The position numbers and the translations under genes were made by a program. From an uncultured Paracoccus sp. (GTDB lineage Bacteria; Pseudomonadota; Alphaproteobacteria; Rhodobacterales; Rhodobacteraceae): DNA of 59,348 nucleotides. The stretch covers positions 1-59,348 of the forward strand of contig CAKTBJ010000015.1 in assembly GCA_934533075.1 (NCBI GenBank), read 5' to 3'. This document shows, one piece after another, positions 28,946-38,710 of the stretch; positions within the stretch are counted from its first letter, which is position 1, and each line of letters starts with the position of its first letter. The notes below the pieces were generated by a model, which saw only the letters and a program-made list of their open reading frames with translations, was not told the origin of the DNA and searched no databases.

Positions 28946-29715
28946 AAACCGCCGGAACCGTCCTGCTGTGGCTGGTGCTGATCTTCCTGATCGGGCCGTT
29001 CGTGCTGATCTGCATCGCCGGCCTGTCCGGCGGCGAGACGCTGGCCTTCCCGCCCGAGGGCCTGTCGCTGCGCTGGGTCTGGCGCGTGTTCGAGGTGCAG
29101 AGCTTCCGCACCGCCTTCGCGCTGTCGATGACGCTGGCCATCGGCGCCACGCTGATCGCGCTGCTGCTGGGCGTGCCGGCGGCCTATGCGCTGGAACGCT
29201 ACAACCCGCCCGGCGCCGCCACGATCCGCAACATCGTCACCGCGCCGATCATCGTGCCGGGCATCATCGTCGGCCTGGCGCTGCTGCGCTATCTGGTGCA
29301 GCCCACGGGCCTTTCGGTGGTGCCGGCGCTGTTCATCGGCCATACCGCCCTGCTGGTGCCCTATGCGGTGCGCGTGGTGGGCGCCAGCCTGGTGAACCTG
29401 CGCCCCGACATCGAGGAGGCCGCCGTCATCCTGGGCGCCTCGCGCTTCGGGGCGTTCCGGCGGGTGGTGCTGCCCAATATCACCGCGGGCATCATGGCCG
29501 CCTTCATCATCGGCTTCATCACCTCGTTCAACCAGGTGCCGGTGTCGCTGTTCCTGACCGGGCCGGGCGTGACCACGCTGCCGGTGGACATGATGTTCTA
29601 CATGGAATTCAACTATGACCCCTCCATCGCGGCGCTGTCTGGCCTTCTGGCGCTGATGTCGCTGGCGATCGTGATGGTGGCCGAGAAACTGCTGGGGCTG
29701 TCGCGCTATGTCTGA
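28942..29715 (+). CDS. ABC transporter permease (PotC-like)
   Basis: A 257-residue permease with six predicted helices. The EAA loop is NLRPDIEEAAVILGASRFG with VVLPNITAG after it. It is coupled to the preceding permease (ATGA overlap) and overlaps the ATPase gene by 8 bases. It forms the second half of the membrane channel. Confidence 0.9.
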   Translation: MKTAGTVLLWLVLIFLIGPFVLICIAGLSGGETLAFPPEGLSLRWVWRVFEVQSFRTAFALSMTLAIGATLIALLLGVPAAYALERYNPPGAATIRNIVTAPIIVPGIIVGLALLRYLVQPTGLSVVPALFIGHTALLVPYAVRVVGASLVNLRPDIEEAAVILGASRFGAFRRVVLPNITAGIMAAFIIGFITSFNQVPVSLFLTGPGVTTLPVDMMFYMEFNYDPSIAALSGLLALMSLAIVMVAEKLLGLSRYV

Positions 29716-30724
29716 CGATTTCCTGAAGCTGGCCGATCTGAGCCTCGGCTATGGCGACACCGTGGCGGTGGAGCGCCTGAACCTCTCGCTGCGGCGGGGC
29801 GAGCTGATCGCCCTCCTCGGCCCCTCCGGCTGCGGCAAGACCACGACGATGCGCGCCATCGCCGGGCTGATGAAGCCGCTGTCCGGCACGATCACGCTGG
29901 ACGGGCGCGACATCACCCGCGTGCCCGCCAACAAGCGCGGCATCGGGCTGGTGTTCCAGTCCTACGCCCTGTTCCCCCACCTGTCGGTGTTCGAGAACGT
30001 GGCCTTCGGGCTGCGGCTGGCCAGGGTGCCGGCGGCCGAGTTGAAGCGCCGGGTCGAGGCCGCGCTGGCCGCGACCGGGCTGGCCGGTTTCGCCGACCGC
30101 GAGCCGCGCGCGCTGTCCGGCGGGCAGCAGCAGCGGGTGGCGCTGGCGCGGTCCATCGTGGTCGAGCCGAAGCTGCTGCTGCTGGACGAACCGCTGTCCA
30201 ACCTCGACGCCCGGTTGCGGCTGGAGATGCGTTCCGAACTGGCGCGGCTTCAGCGCGAATTGGGCATCACCATGATCTACGTCACCCACGACCAGGCCGA
30301 GGCGCTGGCGCTGGCCGACCGTATCGCCGTGATGCGCGCCGGCAGGATCGAGCAGCTTGCCCCGCCGCAGGAGATCTACGAATCCCCCATCAGCCGCTTC
30401 GTGGCCGAGTTCGTCGGCTTCGAGAACAGCTTCGCGGTCGAGGACGGCGCGCTGAAAGGCCCGGCGGGCGTCCTGCCCTTTGCGGCGCCGGTGACGGATT
30501 ACGGGCTGGCATGGCGGCCGGGCGCGGTGGTGCTGGGGTCCGGTCCCTATCGGGGCAGGGTCATGGGCGCCTCCTATATGGGCGAGACGGTGGATTACCT
30601 GCTGGCCACCGATCTGGGCGAGGTGCGGGCCGAAACCCCGTCCTCGGCACCGCGCTTCGCCGCCGGCGAGGCGGTGGATTTCGACCTGCCGCTGGCCCGC
30701 GCCGTGCGGCTGGCACGGGCCTGA
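29708..30724 (+). CDS. ABC transporter ATP-binding protein (PotA-like)
   Basis: A 338-residue ATPase energising the importer. Walker A is GPSGCGKTT near residue 38, Q-loop VFQSYALFPH, signature LSGGQQQRVALARS, Walker B LLLLDEP with the D-loop SNLDAR, and H-loop VTHDQ. The C-terminal 100 residues form a TOBE-type regulatory domain. The start lies 8 bases inside the permease gene. Three bases separate it from the nucleoside hydrolase gene. Confidence 0.92.
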   Translation: MSDDFLKLADLSLGYGDTVAVERLNLSLRRGELIALLGPSGCGKTTTMRAIAGLMKPLSGTITLDGRDITRVPANKRGIGLVFQSYALFPHLSVFENVAFGLRLARVPAAELKRRVEAALAATGLAGFADREPRALSGGQQQRVALARSIVVEPKLLLLDEPLSNLDARLRLEMRSELARLQRELGITMIYVTHDQAEALALADRIAVMRAGRIEQLAPPQEIYESPISRFVAEFVGFENSFAVEDGALKGPAGVLPFAAPVTDYGLAWRPGAVVLGSGPYRGRVMGASYMGETVDYLLATDLGEVRAETPSSAPRFAAGEAVDFDLPLARAVRLARA

Positions 30725-30727
30725 GCC

Positions 30728-31657
30728 ATGAGCGAAGCCGTCTGGATCGACTGCGACATGGGCTTCGACGACCTCGCCGCGATCCTGATGATTCGCGGCG
30801 CCGGGCGCGAGGTGGCCGGGCTGTCGCTGGTCGCCGGCAATGCCGGTCTGGCGCAAGTGGTGTCGAACGCGATGGCCTCGCGCCGCCTGTTCGGCTGGGA
30901 TTTTCCCATCCATGCCGGCGCGGCCGCGGCGCTGAACGGCACGCAGGTCGATGCCGGCTATGTGCTGGGCGCGACCGGCATGCCCTCCGCCGGCCGGCAG
31001 GTGCCGCCCTGCCCCGACGCGCCCGACGGCTGTTATGCCGTGGCGACGCTGGCCGCCTGGCTGGATGGCGGCGGGCGCACGGTGCTGGCCCTCGGCCCGC
31101 TGACCAATATCGCGCTGCTGCTGGCCGCGCGGCCCGACCTGGCGGCGCAGATGGACCTGACCTGGATGGGCGGCTCGGCCACCGCCGGCAACCACACCGC
31201 CGCCGCCGAATTCAACGCCTTCGCCGATCCCGAGGCCCTGGCCACCGTGATCGCCGCCGGCGCGCAGATCCGCATGGTGGGGCTGGATTGCTGCCGGCAG
31301 GTCAACGTCACCGCCGCCGATGCCGAGGTCCTGCGCGCCCTGCCGGGCGAGGCGGCGGCGCTGCTGGCGGACCTGCTGGCCGGCTATGCCTGCATCCGCG
31401 ACCCTTCGGGCACTGTGCCGATGCCGCTGTTCGACCCGGTGGCGGCGGCGGCCGTGCTGGACCCCAAGTCGGTCGCCTTCATCCCCGCCCGGCTGGATTG
31501 CGAGCTTTATGGCACCCTGACCCGCGGCATGACCGTCATCGAATGGCGCGCCCACAAGGCCGCCCCCAACGCGCTGATCGCCGCCAAGGCGCGCGCGCCG
31601 AAAATCCGCAAGCTGTTCCTCGACGGCCTCATCTCTGCCACGAAAGCCACGCCATGA
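30728..31657 (+). CDS. Nucleoside hydrolase (IunH/RihABC family)
   Basis: A 309-residue enzyme splitting ribonucleosides into base and ribose. The calcium-binding N-terminal motif reads DCDMGFDD, a variant of the usual DTDxxxDD with Cys at the second position; the other ligand-bearing segments GPLTNIALLL, MGGSATAGNHT, EFNAFADPEAL and the late FDPVAAAAV are present. It is sandwiched between an importer and adenine deaminase, which suggests uptake of a purine nucleoside, release of adenine, and deamination. Whether adenosine is the real substrate cannot be read from sequence. Confidence 0.9.
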   Translation: MSEAVWIDCDMGFDDLAAILMIRGAGREVAGLSLVAGNAGLAQVVSNAMASRRLFGWDFPIHAGAAAALNGTQVDAGYVLGATGMPSAGRQVPPCPDAPDGCYAVATLAAWLDGGGRTVLALGPLTNIALLLAARPDLAAQMDLTWMGGSATAGNHTAAAEFNAFADPEALATVIAAGAQIRMVGLDCCRQVNVTAADAEVLRALPGEAAALLADLLAGYACIRDPSGTVPMPLFDPVAAAAVLDPKSVAFIPARLDCELYGTLTRGMTVIEWRAHKAAPNALIAAKARAPKIRKLFLDGLISATKATP

Positions 31658-33447
31658 CCCTTGAGCCTCACGACCTCGACGATGCGAACCTGCGCGACCG
31701 CGCCGTGCGCGCCGCCACCGGCGAGGCGCCGTTCGACATCCTGCTGACGGGCGGGCTGGTCGCGGACATGGCCACATCCGAATTGCGTCAGGCCGACATT
31801 GGCCTGGTCGGTCCGCTGATCGCCTCGGTACATCCGCGCCATACCCGGTCCGACGCGGCCCGCGTGATCGACCTTGCCGGCGCCGTGGTGGCGCCCGGCC
31901 TGATCGACATGCACCTGCATATCGAAAGCTCGATGATCACCCCGCGCCGCTATGCGGAGACCGTGCTGCCGCAGGGCACCACCACCATCGTCTGGGACCC
32001 GCATGAGATCGTGAACGTGGTCGGCCCCGCCGGGCTGGACTGGGTGGCCGATTCCATCGAGGGCCTGCCGCTGCGCATCCTGCCGCTGGCGCCCAGTTGC
32101 GTGCCCTCGGCGCCGGGGCTGGAACTGGCCGGGGCCGAGGTCGGCCCCGAGGAGATGCGCGCCATGCTGGCCCGGCCCGAGATCGCCGGCGTGGCCGAGG
32201 TCATGGACATGCGCGGCGTCATCACCCGCGCCCCCGTGATGCGCGGCATCGTCGATGCCGGGCTGGAATCGGGCAAGCTGGTCTGCGGCCATGCCCGCGG
32301 GCTGGAGGGCGCGGCGCTTCAGGCCTTTGTCGCCGCCGGCATCAGCTCGGATCACGAGATCACCTCGGGCGAGGACCTGCTGGCCAAGCTGCGCGCCGGC
32401 CTGACGGTCGAGCTGCGCGGCTCGCATGACTATGTGCTGCCGGGCGTGGTCGCGGCGCTGAAGACCCTGCCGCATATGCCGCAGACGCTGGCCATGTGCA
32501 CCGACGACGTGTTCCCCGACGAACTGGTGGACGTGGGCGGCATGATCGACGTGGTGCGGCGGCTGGTCGGCTATGGCATGCCGGCGATGGATGCGCTGCG
32601 CGCCGCGACGCTGAACGGGGCGATGCGGCTGGGGCGCGGCGATCTGGGGCTGGTGGCGCCGGGCCGGCGCGCCGACCTGATGGTGCTGGACGGGCTGGAG
32701 CATCTGGGCGTGACCCGCGTATTCGCCTCGGGGGTGGAGGTCGCCGAATCCGGGCGCCTGCTGGTCGAGGCCAAGGCCACGCCCCCCGGCGCGCTGTCGG
32801 ACACCATGCACCTGCCCCGGCTGACCGAGGCGGATTTCACCCTGCGCGCGCCCGAGGGCGCTGGCGCCACCGTGCGCGTCAACACCGTGGACCAGCCGCG
32901 CTTCACCCGCTGGGGCAGCCGCGAGGTCGCCGTGCAGGACGGCCGGCTGGTCCTGCCCCCCGACCTGCTGGTGATGGCGGTGACGCATCGCCACGGCCGC
33001 GCCGCGCCGGTGCCGGTGCTGGGCGTGCTGGAGGGCTGGGGCAACTGGACCGGCGCCATCGCCACCACCGTGGCCCATGACAGCCACAACCTGGTGGTCT
33101 TCGGCCGCGACCCGGCCGACATGGCCGCCGTCGCCAATGCGCTGACCGAGGCCGGCGGCGGCATGGCCGTGGCCGAAGGCGGCAGGGTCATCGCCTGCCT
33201 GCCGCTGCCGCTGTGCGGGCTGTTCTCCGACGATCCGGCGCCGGTGGTGGCCGACGCCCTGCGCGTCCTGCGCACGGCGGCCGAGCGGGTGGCGGATTAC
33301 GAGCCGCCGCTCCGCAGTTTCAAGTCGCTGGTGGGGGCCTCGCTGGCCTGCAATCCCGGCCCGCATGTCTCCGATCTGGGCATCACCGACGGCAGCACCG
33401 GGGCGATCTACGGGCTGTTCGACCCGGTGCCGGGGCAGGCCGCCTGA
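31654..33447 (+). CDS. ade: Adenine deaminase
   Basis: Converts adenine to hypoxanthine and ammonia. At 597 residues it matches the bacterial Ade family of metal-dependent amidohydrolases. The metal site motif is MHLHIESSM; further ligands are in DPHEIVNV, CGHARGLEG, SSDHEITSGED and CTDDVFPDEL. The C-terminal domain includes THRHGRA and AHDSHNL, as in the family. It overlaps the nucleoside hydrolase stop by 4 bases (ATGA). It completes a purine salvage run; hypoxanthine would feed phosphoribosylation or xanthine oxidation elsewhere. Confidence 0.95.
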   Translation: MTLEPHDLDDANLRDRAVRAATGEAPFDILLTGGLVADMATSELRQADIGLVGPLIASVHPRHTRSDAARVIDLAGAVVAPGLIDMHLHIESSMITPRRYAETVLPQGTTTIVWDPHEIVNVVGPAGLDWVADSIEGLPLRILPLAPSCVPSAPGLELAGAEVGPEEMRAMLARPEIAGVAEVMDMRGVITRAPVMRGIVDAGLESGKLVCGHARGLEGAALQAFVAAGISSDHEITSGEDLLAKLRAGLTVELRGSHDYVLPGVVAALKTLPHMPQTLAMCTDDVFPDELVDVGGMIDVVRRLVGYGMPAMDALRAATLNGAMRLGRGDLGLVAPGRRADLMVLDGLEHLGVTRVFASGVEVAESGRLLVEAKATPPGALSDTMHLPRLTEADFTLRAPEGAGATVRVNTVDQPRFTRWGSREVAVQDGRLVLPPDLLVMAVTHRHGRAAPVPVLGVLEGWGNWTGAIATTVAHDSHNLVVFGRDPADMAAVANALTEAGGGMAVAEGGRVIACLPLPLCGLFSDDPAPVVADALRVLRTAAERVADYEPPLRSFKSLVGASLACNPGPHVSDLGITDGSTGAIYGLFDPVPGQAA

Positions 33448-33514
33448 ACCCGCGCCCCATTTGCAACCGGCCCGCGCGGCATTAGACTTGGCCCGAGGGA
33501 GGGGAGGCCGCGCG

Positions 33515-34543
33515 ATGGAGGCAATCAGGATCGGCCTTGTCGGGCCGGGCGCCATCGGCGCCGTGCATCGCGACGCCATCGCCGCGACCGAGGGCGTCGT
33601 GCTGGCCGCTTTCGCCGGCGGCAGCCCGGAAACCCGCGCCCGCTTCGCCGCCACAACCGACGCCGCCGGCCATGAAACGGCGGAGGGAATGATCGCCGCC
33701 GGGGGGCTGGACGCCGTGGTGATCGCCACGCCGGGCGGGCTGCACGACGCCCCCGCCGGCGCCGCGCTGGCGGCCGGGCTGCATGTGCTGGTCGAAAAGC
33801 CCCTCGCCACCGATCTGGACGCCGCCCGCGCGCTGACGCGGCTGGCCCGCGCCTCGGGGCTGGTCTGCGCCACCGTCTCGCAGCGCCGGTTCGAGCCGGC
33901 GCATCGGTATCTGCACCGGCACTTGCAGGCCGGCGCGCTCGGCCGCCCGCTGCTGATCGAGGCGCATGTGCATTGGCATCGCGATGCCGCCTATTACGCG
34001 GAAAAGCCGTGGCGGCGCACGGAGCTGCATGGCGGCGGCTCGCTGTTCAACCAGGGCATCCACAGCCTCGACCTGATGCTGTGGCTGGGCGGGCCGGTGC
34101 GCAGCGTGATCGCGCAGACCGCCAATATGGACGGGGCGGAGGCGGCGGAGACCCTCTGCCAGGCGCTGCTGGTCTTCGACAGCGGCGCGCGCGGTGCGCT
34201 GACCACCACGACCGCGACGCCCCCCGGACGGCCCGCGACGCTGGGCCTGTTCACCGACCGCGGCCATGCGCTTCTGCACCAGTCGGCGGTGGCGGAATGG
34301 ACCCTGCCCGTCCCGCCGCCGCCGGATGCGGCCGGCCCGGCCTCCGGCGCCGCCCGGCCGCTGGATATCGGTCTTGCCGGCCATGTCGCGCAATGGCGGG
34401 ACTTTCGCGATGCCATCCGCCACCGCCGCCCGCCGGCGATCGGCTTCGCGGACGGGCTGGCGGCCGTGCGCACCGTCGCCGCCATCTATCGCGCCGCCGC
34501 GACCGGCCGGCGGGTGCCGCTGTCGGAGATGGGCGATGACTGA
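33515..34543 (+). CDS. Gfo/Idh/MocA family oxidoreductase
   Basis: A 342-residue NAD(P)-dependent sugar or cyclitol-type dehydrogenase. The N-terminal Rossmann motif is GLVGPGAIGAVH; the signature EKPLATDL (lysine catalytic) is near residue 95, and GGGSLFNQGIHSLDLMLWL holds the conserved His of the C-terminal domain. GAGGGAGGGGAGG precedes the ATG. It overlaps the LacI gene by 8 bases and follows ade by 67 bases, so it may belong to the same transcript. The substrate is unknown. Confidence 0.9.
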   Translation: MEAIRIGLVGPGAIGAVHRDAIAATEGVVLAAFAGGSPETRARFAATTDAAGHETAEGMIAAGGLDAVVIATPGGLHDAPAGAALAAGLHVLVEKPLATDLDAARALTRLARASGLVCATVSQRRFEPAHRYLHRHLQAGALGRPLLIEAHVHWHRDAAYYAEKPWRRTELHGGGSLFNQGIHSLDLMLWLGGPVRSVIAQTANMDGAEAAETLCQALLVFDSGARGALTTTTATPPGRPATLGLFTDRGHALLHQSAVAEWTLPVPPPPDAAGPASGAARPLDIGLAGHVAQWRDFRDAIRHRRPPAIGFADGLAAVRTVAAIYRAAATGRRVPLSEMGDD

Positions 34544-35564
34544 TCCCGCTGAACCCGGCCCCGCCCCCCGCCGCGCCCGCCCGACGCTGGCCGAGATCGC
34601 CGCCCGTGCCGGCACCTCGCGCTCGACCGTCTCGCGCGCCTTCGGGCGCCCCGACCTGCTGCGGCCCGAGACTGTGGCCCAGATCATCGCCATCGCCGAG
34701 GAAATCGGCTATGTTCCCAATACCCTGGCCCGCGCGCTGTCCACCGGCAGGACCGGCAATATCGGGCTGGTGGTCACCGACATCTCCAACCCGTTCTTTC
34801 CGCCGCTGATCAAGGCCGTGCAGCAGGGCGCCGACGCGGCGGGGCTGTGCCTGCTGCTGGGTTCCTCCAGCGAATCCGCCCCGCGCGAGGACGTGCTGCT
34901 GCAACGCATGCGCGGGCAGACGGACGGGATCATCCTGGCCGCCTCGCGCCTGACGGATGCGGAGATCCTCGCGCATGGCGCCACGCAGCCGCTGGTGCTG
35001 ATCAATCGCGACGTGGCCGCCCTGCCCCGCGTGCTGATCGACACCGGCCACGCGATGGAGGAGGCCGTGGACTGGCTGGCCCGCCACGGCCATCGCCGCA
35101 TCGCCTATCTGGCCGGGCCGCCCGGCTCATGGTCGAACCGCCAGCGGCAGGAGGCGGCGGCGGCGGCCTGTGCCGCGCGCGGGCTGGATTTCACGGTGAT
35201 GCCGCTGGAAACCCCGGATTTCGATTGCGGCGGGCTGGCGGCGCGGCAGGCGGTGGCGGCGGGGGCGACGGCGCTGCTGGCCTTCGACGACCTGGTGGCG
35301 CAGGGCGCGCATCATCGGCTGGTTCAGGCCGGGCTGCGCCTGCCGCAGGATGTCAGCCTGATCGGCTGCGACGACGCGCTGCCCCAGATCAGCGCGCCGG
35401 CGCTGTCGTCGCTGTCGGGGCATTCGCACGAGGCCGGCGCCCATGCCATCGCCCTGCTGGATTCGCTGATCGCAGGCGAGGGGGAGGCGGGGGGAAAGGC
35501 GGAAAAGATCACCCTCACCGCCCGCTTCATCCCCCGCGACACCACCGGCCCGGCGCCGCGATAG
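34536..35564 (+). CDS. LacI family transcriptional regulator
   Basis: A 342-residue repressor/activator. The N-terminal helix-turn-helix is TLAEIAARAGTSRSTVSRAF (about residues 17-36), followed by the hinge helix YVPNTLARALSTGRTG and a periplasmic-binding-protein-like effector domain starting NIGLVVTDISNPFF. Its start is inside the oxidoreductase gene, so it is coupled to it. It probably regulates the local oxidoreductase/purine operon, judged only from position. Six bases separate its stop from that of the convergent ggt gene. Confidence 0.9.
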   Translation: MTDPAEPGPAPRRARPTLAEIAARAGTSRSTVSRAFGRPDLLRPETVAQIIAIAEEIGYVPNTLARALSTGRTGNIGLVVTDISNPFFPPLIKAVQQGADAAGLCLLLGSSSESAPREDVLLQRMRGQTDGIILAASRLTDAEILAHGATQPLVLINRDVAALPRVLIDTGHAMEEAVDWLARHGHRRIAYLAGPPGSWSNRQRQEAAAAACAARGLDFTVMPLETPDFDCGGLAARQAVAAGATALLAFDDLVAQGAHHRLVQAGLRLPQDVSLIGCDDALPQISAPALSSLSGHSHEAGAHAIALLDSLIAGEGEAGGKAEKITLTARFIPRDTTGPAPR

Positions 35565-35570
35565 CCGAGG

Positions 35571-37160
35571 CTAGAAGCCGATGGCCATGCCGTCCTTGCG
35601 GCTATCCGAGCCGCCCGACAGCATCCCCGTCCCGTGGTCGATGCGGATGGCCTGAGAGCCGCCCATCGGCCCGTCCAGCACCGACAGCCTGTGCCCGCGC
35701 GCCGCCAGCACCGCCAGCGCCTCGGCGGGCATGGTCGGCTCGACCTCCAGCACCCCGCCGGTGGCGAAGCTGCGCGGCTGGTCCATCGCGGCTTGCAGGT
35801 CGAGGCCGTGATCGAACAGCAGCGACAGGAATTGCGCATGGCCGGCCGCCTGGTAATGCCCGCCCATGACGCCGAAGGGCATCACCGCGTGCCCGCCCTC
35901 GGCCACCATGCCGGGGATGATGGTGTGCATCGGCCGCTTGCCCGGCGCGATGGCGTTCGGGTGCCCCTCCTCCAGCCGGAAGGAGGAGCCGCGGCTGTGG
36001 AACAGCACCCCGGTCTGCGGGTCCAGCCGGGTCGAGCCGAAGGAATGGAAGATCGAGTTGATGAACGAGATCGCGTTCCCCTCGGCATCCACCACGCACA
36101 GATAGATGGTATCCTTGTGCTCCGGCTCGGTCCACAGGACCGGGGCGGCGGCGCGGCGGGGGTCGATGCGGGCGCGCATGGTGTCGATGGCCGCGTCCGA
36201 CAGCAGGTCGGCGGTCGCGTCGGGCGCAAAGCGCGGGTCGCCGATCAGCAGGTCGCGGTGGTGATAGGCCAGCTTTGTGGCCTCGGCCAGCAGGTGAACG
36301 CGGTCGGCCAGTGCCGTGCCCGGCCCCATGTCGAAGCCTTCGAGGATGCGCATGATGACCAAAGCCGCCAGCCCCTGCCCGTTCGGCCCGCATTCCAGCA
36401 CCTCGCGCCCGCAATAAGTGGCGCGGATCGGCTCCTCCCATGTCGCGCCGTCGGCGCCGTCGTGGAAATCCTCCGCCGTGTGCAGGCCGCCGAGGCTGCG
36501 CAGATGCGCGGCCATCCTCGCCGCCGTCTCGCCGCCGTAAAAGCCCTGCGCGCCCTTGGCCGCGACCTCGCGGAAGCGCGCGGCCAGCAGCGGCTGGCGC
36601 AGCACCGCGCCGGGGCGCGGGGACTGGCCGCCGGGGAAGAACACGGCGGCGGCATGCTCGTCCGCCATCGTCTCGCGCCCCTGCGCGAAGTCGCGCGCCA
36701 CGCGCGCCGAGACCGGGAACCCCTCCTCGCCATAGCGGATCGCCGGGGCGAAGATGCGCTCCAGCGGCAGCGAGCCGTATTCGGCATGCAGCTTGCACCA
36801 GCCCGAAACCGCGCCCGGCACCGTCACCGAATGCGGGCTGTCCTGCGTGAAGGCAGCGAGGCCCGCAGCCCGCAGCGCCTCGATCGTCGCCCCCGCCGGC
36901 GCCCGGCCCGAGGCATTCAGCGCCCGCACGGCGGCGCCCTTGGGCGCATAAAGGACGAAGCAGTCGCCGCCGATCCCGGTCATATGCGGATCGACCACGC
37001 ATTGCACCGCATTGGCGCAAAGCGCCGCATCGACGGCATTGCCGCCCTCGGCCAGAACGGCCAGCCCGGCCGCCGATGCGAGGGAATGCGAGCAGGCGAT
37101 CATCGCGCGGCTGGCCTGGGTCGTCGGCCGGCGGCCGGTGGTAAAGTCGAAATGGGTCAC
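35571..37160 (-). CDS. ggt: Gamma-glutamyltransferase-like Ntn-hydrolase
   Basis: A 529-residue member of the gamma-glutamyltranspeptidase family, which self-cleaves to expose an N-terminal Thr. The processing site is the HKD|TIYL junction with Thr351 as predicted nucleophile, giving subunits of about 350 and 179 residues. The segments ASGRAPAGAT and HTIIPGM are family-typical. No signal peptide is present, so this is a cytoplasmic member of the YwrD-like type rather than periplasmic Ggt. It is the last gene of a nine-gene operon, overlapping the ThDP enzyme gene by 4 bases. The substrate is probably an imported gamma-glutamyl or acylated amine compound. Confidence 0.85.
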   Translation of the reverse strand: MTHFDFTTGRRPTTQASRAMIACSHSLASAAGLAVLAEGGNAVDAALCANAVQCVVDPHMTGIGGDCFVLYAPKGAAVRALNASGRAPAGATIEALRAAGLAAFTQDSPHSVTVPGAVSGWCKLHAEYGSLPLERIFAPAIRYGEEGFPVSARVARDFAQGRETMADEHAAAVFFPGGQSPRPGAVLRQPLLAARFREVAAKGAQGFYGGETAARMAAHLRSLGGLHTAEDFHDGADGATWEEPIRATYCGREVLECGPNGQGLAALVIMRILEGFDMGPGTALADRVHLLAEATKLAYHHRDLLIGDPRFAPDATADLLSDAAIDTMRARIDPRRAAAPVLWTEPEHKDTIYLCVVDAEGNAISFINSIFHSFGSTRLDPQTGVLFHSRGSSFRLEEGHPNAIAPGKRPMHTIIPGMVAEGGHAVMPFGVMGGHYQAAGHAQFLSLLFDHGLDLQAAMDQPRSFATGGVLEVEPTMPAEALAVLAARGHRLSVLDGPMGGSQAIRIDHGTGMLSGGSDSRKDGMAIGF

Positions 37161-38710
37161 AGCATTGCCTCGATCAGGAAGGGGCCGGGTTCATGCACCG
37201 CGGCGAAAATCAGTCGGTAAAGCTCGCTCGCGTCGCCGGTGCGGGCGGCGGGCACGCCCATGCCGCGCGCCAGCGAAACGAAATCCAGCGCCGGGCCGTC
37301 CATCTCCATCAGCCGGCTGGCCAGCGGGCCGGGATTGCGCCCGCCCCGGCCCAGTTCGGCCTTCAGCATGTCATAACCCTTGTTGGCGAAGACGACGGTG
37401 GTGATATTGAGGCCCTCGCGCGCCTGCGTCCAGAGGGCTTGAATCGTATACATGGCCGAGCCGTCCGCCTGCATGACCACCACCGGGCGGTCGGGGCAGG
37501 CGATGGCCGCGCCGGCGGCCAGAGGCGGGCCGATGCCGATGGCGCCGCCGGTGATCGACAGCAGCGCATGCGGCGGGCCGGCGGCGGACAGCGCCTCGAC
37601 CGGGCGGCCGCGCGTCATGCCCTCGTCGATCAGGATGGCGCCCTCGGGCAGCGCGGCGGCGATGGCGGCGGAGAGATTGGCCTCCGACATCGCCGCGCCG
37701 GCGGGCGGGGCGGCGGCCTGCATGGGCGGGGGCGGCGCCGGGCGGGCGCCGATGGCCTCGGCCAGCGCCGCCACCGCCGCACGCCCGTCCTGATCGAATT
37801 CGGCCAGCGGGATCGTCTCGCAGCTTTGCGGCAGCAGCAGGCTGGGACAGTCGCGCCAGGCGAAGAAGGCCACCGGCGGGTGGGTCTCGATCAGCACGGC
37901 GCGGCGAAAGCGGGACAGGGCCGCGCCGGCCTGCGCCGCCGGGAACGGGATGCGCGGGATCGAGGCGCGGCCGGCCCCGCGCTCGATCCGGCGGTTCCAG
38001 GTGGGCGCCAGCAGCGCGGCGCCCGTCTGCGCGGCGATCCCGGCCAGCAGGTTGATGCTGGCCGCATCCTCCAGCACCGTGCCCGAGGCGATGATCACCG
38101 CCCCCGGTCCCAGCGCGGCCACGGCGCTGCGCAGCATCTCGGGGTCCAGCGGGCGCGGGGCCTGCGGGGTCAGGGCGGGAACGGGCGGCCCGGCGGCGGG
38201 ATCGTGGCCGACATCCTCGGGCACGATCAGCGTGGCGATGCGGCCGGGATGGCCCCTGGCCACCGCCAGCGCCTCGATACCGTCGCCGGCAAGGCTGCCG
38301 GCATCGCGCGCCATGCGCACCCAGTCGGAAAACACCGAGGCCGTGGCCGCCACATCGGCGCCCAGCGGGGTCTCGTATCGCAGATGCCGCTGGGCGTGGT
38401 TGCCGACGATGTTCAGCACCGGCGTCCGCGCCTTCTTGGCGTTGTGCAGGTTGGCACCGGCATTGGCCAGCCCCGGCGCCATGTGCAGCAGCGTCATCGC
38501 CGGCCGCCCCTTCATGCGCGCATAGCCGTCGGCGGCACCCGAAACCGCGCCCTCGGCCAGTCCCAGCACCGCCCGCATCCCCGGCGCGCGGTCCAGCGCG
38601 TGGACCAGCGGCATCTCGGTGGTGCCGGGATTGGCGAAGCAGACCTCGACCCCGGCGCCGGCGAGGCTGGCGATCAGGTGATCCGCGCCGTTGCCGCCGG
38701 GCGCGGTCAT
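37157..38710 (-). CDS. ThDP-dependent enzyme, acetolactate synthase/benzoylformate decarboxylase-like
   Basis: A 517-residue thiamine-diphosphate enzyme. The activating Glu53 is in GLAEGAVSG; the cofactor Mg-binding motif begins QADGSAMYTIQALWTQ with Ala in place of the first Gly of GDG, and ends at NKGYDML. The first domain begins like acetolactate synthase (FANPGTTEMP), but no regulatory subunit or ilv gene is nearby. Members of this uncharacterised subgroup may be 2-oxoacid decarboxylases or lyases. It is coupled to both neighbours by 4-base overlaps, so it works in the same imported-substrate pathway. Confidence 0.8.
   Translation of the reverse strand: MTAPGGNGADHLIASLAGAGVEVCFANPGTTEMPLVHALDRAPGMRAVLGLAEGAVSGAADGYARMKGRPAMTLLHMAPGLANAGANLHNAKKARTPVLNIVGNHAQRHLRYETPLGADVAATASVFSDWVRMARDAGSLAGDGIEALAVARGHPGRIATLIVPEDVGHDPAAGPPVPALTPQAPRPLDPEMLRSAVAALGPGAVIIASGTVLEDAASINLLAGIAAQTGAALLAPTWNRRIERGAGRASIPRIPFPAAQAGAALSRFRRAVLIETHPPVAFFAWRDCPSLLLPQSCETIPLAEFDQDGRAAVAALAEAIGARPAPPPPMQAAAPPAGAAMSEANLSAAIAAALPEGAILIDEGMTRGRPVEALSAAGPPHALLSITGGAIGIGPPLAAGAAIACPDRPVVVMQADGSAMYTIQALWTQAREGLNITTVVFANKGYDMLKAELGRGGRNPGPLASRLMEMDGPALDFVSLARGMGVPAARTGDASELYRLIFAAVHEPGPFLIEAML

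Noticed and set aside
37157..38710. Calling the ThDP enzyme acetolactate synthase (ilvB)
   Set aside because: No small regulatory subunit or ilv neighbour, a variant GDG motif, and a catabolic operon context argue against valine/isoleucine biosynthesis.
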